A stretch of 64,000 nucleotides of DNA from Panacibacter microcysteis (lineage in GTDB: Bacteria; Bacteroidota; Bacteroidia; Chitinophagales; Chitinophagaceae): assembly GCF_015831355.1 (NCBI RefSeq), contig NZ_JADWYR010000002.1, positions 1,674,001 to 1,738,000 on the forward strand, given 5' to 3'. The notes below the pieces were generated by a model, which saw only the letters and a program-made list of their open reading frames with translations, was not told where the DNA came from and searched no databases. The translations under genes were made by a program, and so were the position numbers. Below, piece after piece: positions 43,933-50,410 of the stretch (the stretch's first letter is position 1; every line of letters begins with the position of its first letter).

Positions 43933-44532
43933 TTATTCTGCGGCGGCGCCTTCTTTTTTCTTCTTACCTGTTTTAGGTGTAAGCATCAGCAACATTCTTT
44001 TACCTTCCAGTTTAGGTAAAGCTTCGGGCTGGCCTACCTCTGCCAGGCGCTCAGCAAATTTCAGCAGCACCAGTTCTCCGCGCTCTTTAAACATAATCGC
44101 ACGACCCTTAAACTGCACATACGCTTTCACCTTATTACCATCTTTCAGGAACTTTTCAGCATGCTTTGCTTTAAAATCAAAATCGTGGTCGTCAGTACCG
44201 GGCGTAAAGCGTATCTCTTTTACCTCGCTCTGCTTGGCATTGGCTTTCATATCTTTTTCTTTACGCTTTTTCTCGTAAAGAAACTTTTTATAATCGATGG
44301 CCTTACAAACCGGCGGGTCTGCATTTGGCGATATTTCTACAAGATCAAGTTCTAAATCACGGGCAATTTTTCTTGCCTCATCCGTTGGGTAAATACCAAC
44401 GGTCACATTATCTCCTACAAGTCTAACCTGTGGTACTCTTATTCTTTCGTTGATACGATGTTCAGGCTCTGGTTGCCTGTTAAAGCGTGGGTTGAAACGG
44501 CCCCCACCTCCTCCTCTGTTAGGTAACGCCAT
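43933..44532 (-). CDS. infC: Translation initiation factor IF-3
   Basis: IF-3 binds the 30S subunit and checks start-codon selection. The 199-residue protein has a Gly/Arg-rich N-terminal extension (MALPNRGGGGGRFNPRFNRQ). The IF-3 N-domain follows (INERIRVPQVRLVGDN ... ARDLELDLVEISPNADPPVCKAIDYKKFLYE), then the C-domain (KEIRFTPGTDDHDFDFKAKHAEKFL). It is 52 bp downstream of thrS. The genes rpmI and rplT, which usually follow infC, are absent here; a terminator and convergent lipoprotein genes come instead. Confidence 0.96.
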   Translation of the reverse strand: MALPNRGGGGGRFNPRFNRQPEPEHRINERIRVPQVRLVGDNVTVGIYPTDEARKIARDLELDLVEISPNADPPVCKAIDYKKFLYEKKRKEKDMKANAKQSEVKEIRFTPGTDDHDFDFKAKHAEKFLKDGNKVKAYVQFKGRAIMFKERGELVLLKFAERLAEVGQPEALPKLEGKRMLLMLTPKTGKKKKEGAAAE

Positions 44533-44584
44533 TAAATGTCTTTTTGTTAAAAATTGTTTTGGTTAAAGATATTAATTGTTTGTT

Positions 44585-46525
44585 TTATTCTCCAATACGA
44601 TTTTTTATCTCTGCTGTTATCGTATTGATAAATTCATCAATATGCTGAGTACCGGCATCTCCTTTGCCCTGGCGGCGAATAGCTACTTTTTCTTCATTCA
44701 CTTCTTTCTCGCCCAGTACCAGCATGTAAGGTACGCGGCTTAATTCTGCTTCCCTTATCTTTTTGCCAATCTTTTCATTACGGTCATCTACTTCCACTCT
44801 TACTCCTGCTGCTTTCAGTTTGCGTCTTACCTCATTTGCGTAGTCCATAAACTTATCGCTGATCGGCAGTATTTTAACCTGCAGCGGCGAAAGCCAAACC
44901 GGCAGTTTACCTGCATAATGCTCAAGCAAAAAGCCTATAAATCTTTCATGCGTACCCAGTGGCGCACGATGAATGATCAATGGTGTTTCTGCCGCGTTAT
45001 CCTGGGTTGTGTACTGCAACTTGAAGCTTCTGCCCTGGGAGAAATCTACCTGGTTTGTTGCCAGTGTAAATTCGCGGCCAATTACACTGTATATCTGTAC
45101 ATCTATTTTAGGACCGTAAAATGCTGCTTCATCCTGCACCTCTACGTATGGTATCTTTGATTCAATCAATACGTTGCGAACCATTTCTTCGGTCTCTTTC
45201 CACAGTTCCGGTTCATTCACATATTTCACGCCAAGTTTTTCCGGCGCATGCAAAGACAAACGCATCACATATTTTTCAACACCAAAAATTTTAAAGTACT
45301 TCAGGTACATTTCATTTACCGCTCTAAACTCGGCCCCAAACTGTTCTTTGGTGCAGTAAATATGGGCGTCGTTCATATGAAGGCAACGCACACGCATTAA
45401 ACCAAACAATTCACCACTTTGTTCATACCGGTAAACTGTTCCGTATTCTGCAATGCGGTATGGCAGGTCTCGGTAGCTTTTTGGTTCGGCCGCAAATATT
45501 TTATGGTGATGCGGGCAATTCATTGATTTGAGATAATATTTCTCTCCATCCAGTTCCATAGGAGGATACATACTATCTGCATAATAAGGCAGGTGACCGC
45601 TGGTAAGGTACATACTCTCTTTAGCGATGTGCGGCGTAACCACCCTTTTGTAGCCCGCCTCTTCCTCTGCTTCCTTGGCAAGTTTCTCCAGTTCTTCAAT
45701 AATCACGGTGCCGTTAGGCATCCACATAATCAAGCCCTGTCCAACATCATCATCCATAGTGTAGATGCCAAGCTCTTTCCCGAGTTTTCGGTGGTCTCTT
45801 TTCTTTGCTTCTTCCAGCATTTGCAGGTAAGCATCCAGTTCTTTCTGGCTGGGGAATGTTACACCGTATAAGCGGGTAAGCTGCTTGTTCTTTTCATCGC
45901 CCTTCCAGTAAGCGCCGGCAATATTGGTAAGTTTTATGGCTTTAATAAAACCGGTGTTGGGTATGTGTGGCCCGCGGCAGAGATCTGTAAAACCACCCTG
46001 CGAGTAAAAAGTAATGTTGCCATCTTCCAGGTTTTGCAACAGGTCGAGTTTATATTCATCACCTTTTTTGGCAAAGTAATCCACAGCTTCTGCTTTTGGC
46101 ATTTCTTTTCTAACGTAGGCGTTGCCCTGTTTGGCCAGTTCATTCATTTTCTCTTCCAGCGCGGCAAGATCTTCTTCGGTAAGTTTCCTGTCGCCAAGAT
46201 CCATATCATAATAAAAGCCTTTTGGGTTTTCGGTTGCGGGCCCCACCCAGAATTTTACGCCGGGAAACATACTTTCCACCGCTTCGGCCATCAGGTGCGC
46301 AGAAGAGTGCCAGAAGGTTGCCTGGCCATCTTTATCGTCCCATGTCAGCAGTTTGAGTGAAGCATCATTCGTTATTGGTCTTGTTGCATCCCACACTTCG
46401 CCGTTTACACTTGCAGCAAGCACCTTACGTGCTAGCCCTTCGCTGATTGATTTTGCTACATCCAAAGCAGAAACGCCACTTTCATATTGGCGTACTGCGC
46501 CATCTGGTAAAGTAATATTGATCAT
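44585..46525 (-). CDS. thrS: Threonyl-tRNA synthetase
   Basis: This enzyme charges tRNA-Thr. The 646-residue protein has the N-terminal TGS domain (MINITLPDGAVRQYESGVSALD), the editing domain with HSSAHLMAEAV, and the class II catalytic core. The core holds MNCPHHHKIF, MRVRCLHMNDAHIYC and APLGTHERFIGFLLEHYAGKLPVWLSPLQV, and the C-terminal anticodon-binding domain follows. A perfect -7 box lies about 135 bp upstream, giving a leader that contains a copy of the dispersed repeat. It is cotranscribed with infC by spacing. Confidence 0.97.
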   Translation of the reverse strand: MINITLPDGAVRQYESGVSALDVAKSISEGLARKVLAASVNGEVWDATRPITNDASLKLLTWDDKDGQATFWHSSAHLMAEAVESMFPGVKFWVGPATENPKGFYYDMDLGDRKLTEEDLAALEEKMNELAKQGNAYVRKEMPKAEAVDYFAKKGDEYKLDLLQNLEDGNITFYSQGGFTDLCRGPHIPNTGFIKAIKLTNIAGAYWKGDEKNKQLTRLYGVTFPSQKELDAYLQMLEEAKKRDHRKLGKELGIYTMDDDVGQGLIMWMPNGTVIIEELEKLAKEAEEEAGYKRVVTPHIAKESMYLTSGHLPYYADSMYPPMELDGEKYYLKSMNCPHHHKIFAAEPKSYRDLPYRIAEYGTVYRYEQSGELFGLMRVRCLHMNDAHIYCTKEQFGAEFRAVNEMYLKYFKIFGVEKYVMRLSLHAPEKLGVKYVNEPELWKETEEMVRNVLIESKIPYVEVQDEAAFYGPKIDVQIYSVIGREFTLATNQVDFSQGRSFKLQYTTQDNAAETPLIIHRAPLGTHERFIGFLLEHYAGKLPVWLSPLQVKILPISDKFMDYANEVRRKLKAAGVRVEVDDRNEKIGKKIREAELSRVPYMLVLGEKEVNEEKVAIRRQGKGDAGTQHIDEFINTITAEIKNRIGE

Positions 46526-46575
46526 TGCTCTTTAATTCCGGAATTTTTATTTTGGTAACCCGGCTGTAGTTTTCT

Positions 46576-46612
46576 ATGGCATCGCCTGTTGTGTCACTCA
46601 CTTGTACTGCAG
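46576..46612 (+). repeat. Dispersed intergenic repeat, type B (pair with 46772)
   Basis: ATGGCATCGCCT leads into the exact type B core at 46588-46607, then TGCAG. The last 25 bases are perfectly inverted at 46772-46796. Confidence 0.9.
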
Positions 46613-46661
46613 ATCAGCAGGCGGCAACGGACAACAATCCCGTTAAACTTTTTCCGGGTGG

Positions 46662-46669
46662 CAAAAGTA
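46662..46669 (-). promoter_or_regulatory. Putative -7 promoter box for thrS
   Basis: The reverse strand reads TACTTTTG, an exact TAnnTTTG match. Transcription from here gives a ~130-nt leader that includes the repeat at 46576-46612. Confidence 0.5.
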
Positions 46670-46771
46670 GCAAATGATTGCCAAATGGTATATGATTTAA
46701 ATAGCCGGCCACATGGCGCGGCATGAAGTGCATACAGGCAATGGCAGGTTGTGCCCTGCCCAAAAGTGTTA

Positions 46772-46796
46772 CTGCAGTACAAGTGAGTGACACAAC
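46772..46796 (-). repeat. Dispersed intergenic repeat, type B (pair with 46576)
   Basis: The reverse strand carries the exact type B core followed by TGCAG, preceded by GGCTTTG. Confidence 0.9.
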
Positions 46797-46920
46797 CAAA
46801 GCCTCATAGTAGCAATGCAGCTTGTAACATAAATAGACCTCTTATAAAATAACCGCTGCAGACAAAGAGAAACCGTGCGAACCTTAACTGTTTTTTATCA
46901 GGTATTGCTATATTGCACGG

Positions 46921-46928
46921 TAGATTTG
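46921..46928 (+). promoter_or_regulatory. Putative -7 box directly before a start codon
   Basis: TAGATTTG is an exact TAnnTTTG match ending 4 bp before the ATG at 46933, which implies a leaderless transcript if used. Confidence 0.45.
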
Positions 46929-46932
46929 TAAC

Positions 46933-48072
46933 ATGAAGTTTCGTTTGCTGCTTACCCTTTTATTATTATCTACGCTTGTGCAGGCTCAGAGTATGCTTGG
47001 TATTTGGCGTGGATATTTTTTTTCTGGCTATGGCGCATTTAAACAGCAATACAAATACGAGGTACAACTTGATGAGCTGTTTAACAAGAGTGCGCAGAAA
47101 GCCATACAGGGTGTTACATACTCTTACCGCACCACTGTATTTTATGGCAAAGCAACACTGCAGGGCATTTACGATGCAAAATCTAAAACGATTACCATAA
47201 GAGAATTAAAGCTGGTAGAGCTAAAAATAGCAGAGAGAACAGAGCCATGTTTGATGACCTGCTACCTGGACTACCGGAAGGAAGGCAATACAGAAATACT
47301 GGAGGGCACTTTTACAAGCATAAACGTAAATACAAAAGGCGATTGTGGCTCTGGCTACGTGTACCTGGAAAGGGTGCAGGAATCTGACTTTAAAAAAGAA
47401 GATTTTTTACTAAAGAAAGAGCAAAAAACGCCGCCGAAAACAACAGCTAAAACAACGCCCAAAGCAACACCGCAGGCCCAGCCGAAGACTACGCCAAAGA
47501 GCGTAAAACCTGCACCGCCATTAACAAAGAAAACAAACCCGCCGGCTAAAACAAGCCCGAATAAATCAAATAGTAATACAACTAAGAAAACTGCACCACC
47601 GGCAAGCAGGGCTGACACTGTTGTAAAAGTTGTGCCACCCAACCCACCGGCTATAACAAAGCCTAAACAGGAAGTGCCCGCAAAAAATATTCCTGTGCCG
47701 GATGTAATAAAAGAACGCGACAACCCATTGGTGAAAAAGATAACAACAACATCAACAGATATACTGATAGAGCTTTATGACAACGGCGAAATTGACGGCG
47801 ATACAATAACAGTGTATGACAACAATGAAGTTGTTGCTTTTCGGAAAAAGCTTAACAAAACGCCGATTACGCTGCACATAACAGCTACAGCAGGCAACCC
47901 GCATCATGAAATAGTAATGGTGGCCAATAATCTTGGATCTATTCCGCCAAACACCGCATTAATGGTCGTTACAACGGAAGGCAAACACTATGAAATGTTT
48001 ATTTCTTCTGATGAAAAGAAAAATGCCAAAGTGGTGATAGACTACAAGGAACCCGGAACAGAACTGAAATAA
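46933..48072 (+). CDS. Exported protein with Pro/Thr/Lys-rich linker
   Basis: This 379-residue protein has a signal peptide (MKFRLLLTLLLLSTLVQAQ). An N-terminal beta-rich domain (about 20-150) starts SMLGIWRGYFFSGYG. A long low-complexity linker of about 100 residues rich in Thr, Lys and Pro follows. The C-terminal domain (about 265-379) contains TDILIELYDNGEIDGDTITVYDNNEVV and KHYEMFISSDEKKNAKVVIDY. I know no function. The linker suggests a cell-envelope or surface protein with two separated folded ends. Confidence 0.75.
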   Translation: MKFRLLLTLLLLSTLVQAQSMLGIWRGYFFSGYGAFKQQYKYEVQLDELFNKSAQKAIQGVTYSYRTTVFYGKATLQGIYDAKSKTITIRELKLVELKIAERTEPCLMTCYLDYRKEGNTEILEGTFTSINVNTKGDCGSGYVYLERVQESDFKKEDFLLKKEQKTPPKTTAKTTPKATPQAQPKTTPKSVKPAPPLTKKTNPPAKTSPNKSNSNTTKKTAPPASRADTVVKVVPPNPPAITKPKQEVPAKNIPVPDVIKERDNPLVKKITTTSTDILIELYDNGEIDGDTITVYDNNEVVAFRKKLNKTPITLHITATAGNPHHEIVMVANNLGSIPPNTALMVVTTEGKHYEMFISSDEKKNAKVVIDYKEPGTELK

Positions 48073-48149
48073 TTTTTACGTGTTATTGCCATTTGTTTAC
48101 TTTAGTGGAAGCAGACCTTATTGAAAATTATTAATCAAAAATCTTCATC

Positions 48150-48461
48150 ATGGGATTCTTCCAAAAAATTTTAGGTGGTGGTAACAAAGGTGGCGGCAAA
48201 CTACAGGAGTTACTGCAAACACTAACTGCAGATCTGAATCTTGATCAAAGCCAGGTTGCACAAATGAAAACAGCATTTCAAGCTTTCAGGCAACAAAGAA
48301 AAAGTATTAAAGATGCAGGTGGCGACAGGCAGCAGATTAAACAGGCTAGAGTACAAATGACTCAACAAATGATGAGTGCATTAAACGAACAGCAAAAGCA
48401 GACTTTTACAGCCAATGCCGCAAAGTATGATGGCATTTTGCATGGTGAGCAGGAAGACTAA
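48150..48461 (+). CDS. Hypothetical small helical protein, 103 aa
   Basis: This short, charged, Gln-rich protein begins MGFFQKILGGGNKGGGKLQE. It continues with predicted helices (LTADLNLDQSQVAQMKTAFQAFRQQRKSIKD and IKQARVQMTQQMMSALNEQQKQTF). The pattern recalls Spy/LTXXQ-type helical proteins, but there is no signal peptide and no LTxxQ motif, so the family is uncertain. It is probably cytoplasmic. It is followed by a strong terminator and converges with the aldo/keto reductase gene. Confidence 0.65.
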   Translation: MGFFQKILGGGNKGGGKLQELLQTLTADLNLDQSQVAQMKTAFQAFRQQRKSIKDAGGDRQQIKQARVQMTQQMMSALNEQQKQTFTANAAKYDGILHGEQED

Positions 48462-48476
48462 TAAAACTTTTTAAAT

Positions 48477-48513
48477 AACAAGAGCGGCGCAATGTTGTGC
48501 CGCTCTTGTTGTT
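48477..48513. terminator. Intrinsic terminator between convergent genes
   Basis: AACAAGAGCGGC / GCCGCTCTTGTT is a perfect 12-bp stem with a 10-nt loop. Confidence 0.82.
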
Positions 48514-48522
48514 AGCAAACGC

Positions 48523-49515
48523 TTATTGCAATACAGATTCTATCGTATTTAATTCATCCGGCGTAAAGTTCAGGTTATTCAACATGTCAATATTATCATC
48601 CAGTTGCTTTACAGAACTTGCGCCTATCAATACAGAAGTTATGCGACTGTCTTTTAATAACCACGCCAATGCCATTTGTGCCAGCGACTGGTTGCGTTGT
48701 TTCGCAATTTCGTTTAACGCAACAATCGTTCTCATTCTCTCTTCGGTTATTTCGTTACTTTTTAAAAAGCCCCACGATTTACCTGCCCTTGAATCTTCGG
48801 GAATGCCTTTTAAATAACGGTCTGTAAGCAAGCCCTGCGCCAGCGGCGAAAAAGGAATACAGCCGATACCAAATTCATCGAGTACATCCAGCAAACCATT
48901 TTCAACCCATCTTTCAAACATCGAATACTTTGGCTGATGAATAACACAGGGTGTACCAAGACTCTTCAATATAATAGCGGCCTGTCTTGTTTCTTCTGCG
49001 CTGTAACTTGATATGCCTACATACAATGCCTTACCCTGGCGTACAATAGCATCCAGCGCCATCATTGTTTCTTCAAGGGGTGTAGCCGGGTCAGGACGAT
49101 GCGAGTAAAAAATATCCACATACTCCAAACCCATTCTTTTAAGGCTCTGGTTACAGCTTGCCATTACATACTTACGGGAACCCCATTCGCCATAAGGGCC
49201 AGGCCACATAAGATAACCGGCTTTGGTAGAAATAATCAGTTCATCCCTCAGGTAGCCGTCAAAATCCTTTCGCAATATTCTGCCAAAGTTTTCTTCTGCC
49301 GAGCCAGGTTTTGGCCCATAGTTATTGGCCAGGTCAAAATGCGTAATGCCGCGGTCAAATGCCCGGCGTACCATTGCCCTTCCATTTTCAAAAACATCTA
49401 CAGAACCGAAGTTGTGCCAAAGCCCCAGCGAAATAGCGGGCAATAACAAACCGCTTTTACCACAACGGTTGTATTTCATAACATCGTACCTGTCTTTTGC
49501 GGGTGTATAACTCAT
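48523..49515 (-). CDS. Aldo/keto reductase, L-glyceraldehyde-3-phosphate reductase-like
   Basis: This NADPH-dependent reductase is of the YghZ type. The ATG at 49515 gives MSYTPAKDRYDVMKYNRCGKSG; a longer frame begins in a repeat copy and is rejected. The 330-residue protein has the AKR catalytic elements: D and Y in FDLANNYGPKPGSAE, K in ISTKAGYLMWPGPYGEWGSRKYV, and H in YSHRPDP. The C-terminal SVLIGASSVKQLDDNI binds the cofactor. YghZ detoxifies L-glyceraldehyde-3-phosphate or methylglyoxal; the substrate here is inferred. Confidence 0.9.
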   Translation of the reverse strand: MSYTPAKDRYDVMKYNRCGKSGLLLPAISLGLWHNFGSVDVFENGRAMVRRAFDRGITHFDLANNYGPKPGSAEENFGRILRKDFDGYLRDELIISTKAGYLMWPGPYGEWGSRKYVMASCNQSLKRMGLEYVDIFYSHRPDPATPLEETMMALDAIVRQGKALYVGISSYSAEETRQAAIILKSLGTPCVIHQPKYSMFERWVENGLLDVLDEFGIGCIPFSPLAQGLLTDRYLKGIPEDSRAGKSWGFLKSNEITEERMRTIVALNEIAKQRNQSLAQMALAWLLKDSRITSVLIGASSVKQLDDNIDMLNNLNFTPDELNTIESVLQ

Positions 49516-49564
49516 AATGCGATTTTTTATAGTAATAAAAATTATTTGTCCGGCGTGTGTGCAT

Positions 49565-49596
49565 GTGGCATCGCCTGTTGTGTCACTCACTTGTAC
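49565..49596 (+). repeat. Dispersed intergenic repeat, type B (pair with 50351)
   Basis: GTGGCATCGCCT leads into the exact type B core at 49577-49596, then GTTCCGTTGTTATGGCA. With the reversed copy at 50351 it brackets the trmH-like gene. Confidence 0.88.
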
Positions 49597-49661
49597 GTTC
49601 CGTTGTTATGGCAACATAAGCGATCTGTTTGTGCCATCAAACGCTGGTTATAACCAATTGA

Positions 49662-50267
49662 TTAACCGGCATCATTCGGGCCTTCCACACCATTGCTCCA
49701 CAACTGCATCAGTTCGTTCTTTTTCTCTGCAGGCAAGGCGGGTGCGTTATAGTGGCCGGCATTGTTCTTTTGCCTGAATGCCTCATAAATACTAACAGCG
49801 CAGGCCACAGAAATATTCAGGCTTTGTATAATGCCAACCTGTGGTATAATAAAATTTCCATCGCACAGGCTGCGCAGCTCTTCTGAAACACCTATGTGCT
49901 CATTGCCAAATATTAAAGCTACACTGTTGGTAAAGTTAATATCGTATAAACTTACGGCATTTGTTGCCAGGTGTGTAGTGTACAAATGTGTGTATTTACT
50001 GCGCACGGCGGCCACGCATGCCCGCACCTGATCAAACTGGTACACAGTAAGCCATTTCTGTGCACTGCCACTGCTTCTAAAGCCAAATTTCTTATGCCTG
50101 GGTATTTTTGTGTTAAGTATATAAACGTCCTGTATACCTACTGCATCGCAGGTGCGCATAACAGCAGAAATGTTGTGCGGGTCCTGCACATTTTCCAGCA
50201 CAACAGTCAGGTTGGGCTGTCGCTTGTCAAGCACTTTTAACATTCGCTCTTTTCTTTCAGGAGTCAT
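49662..50267 (-). CDS. trmH: SpoU/TrmH-family RNA 2'-O-methyltransferase
   Basis: The ATG at 50267 gives MTPERKERMLKVLDKRQPNL; the upstream frame runs into a repeat copy. The 201-residue protein has the three SPOUT motifs: NISAVMRTCDAVG, ALIFGNEHIGVSEEL and IPQVGIIQSLNISVACAVSIYE, whose knot binds S-adenosylmethionine. Its opening and C-terminal tail resemble TrmH, which methylates G18 of tRNAs, but another RNA target is possible. The gene is flanked by inverted copies of the type B repeat. Confidence 0.88.
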   Translation of the reverse strand: MTPERKERMLKVLDKRQPNLTVVLENVQDPHNISAVMRTCDAVGIQDVYILNTKIPRHKKFGFRSSGSAQKWLTVYQFDQVRACVAAVRSKYTHLYTTHLATNAVSLYDINFTNSVALIFGNEHIGVSEELRSLCDGNFIIPQVGIIQSLNISVACAVSIYEAFRQKNNAGHYNAPALPAEKKNELMQLWSNGVEGPNDAG

Positions 50268-50350
50268 GGTGCAACTTTTTGCACCTGCAAGATAATAAGA
50301 CTTGTGCAGGGTATGGCAACCGCAGCCTGCAGATGCCATAAAAACGGAAC

Positions 50351-50382
50351 GCACAAGTGAGTGACACAACAGGCGATGCCAT
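50351..50382 (-). repeat. Dispersed intergenic repeat, type B (pair with 49565)
   Basis: The reverse strand reads ATGGCATCGCCT, then the type B core with the GTGC variant, then GTTCCGTTTTTATGGCATC. Confidence 0.88.
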
Positions 50383-50410
50383 GAAAACTGATGCTCACCT
50401 TCAAAAAAAT

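Larger units (their letters stand above)
46526..46932. other. Intergenic region upstream of thrS with inverted repeat pair
   Basis: This is 407 bp between divergent genes. It contains a type B repeat at 46576-46612 and an inverted type B copy at 46772-46796, making a 25-bp perfect inverted repeat. The thrS -7 box (46662-46669) lies between them. Minus-strand ORFs over 46594-46799 are repeat-derived. The promoter of the gene at 46933 is at the right edge. Confidence 0.7.

Noticed and set aside
46594-46799. Two minus-strand ORFs upstream of thrS
   Set aside because: They begin in or at the edge of the inverted repeat copy at 46772-46796, one starting with its translation (VVSLTCT), and overlap the thrS promoter region.
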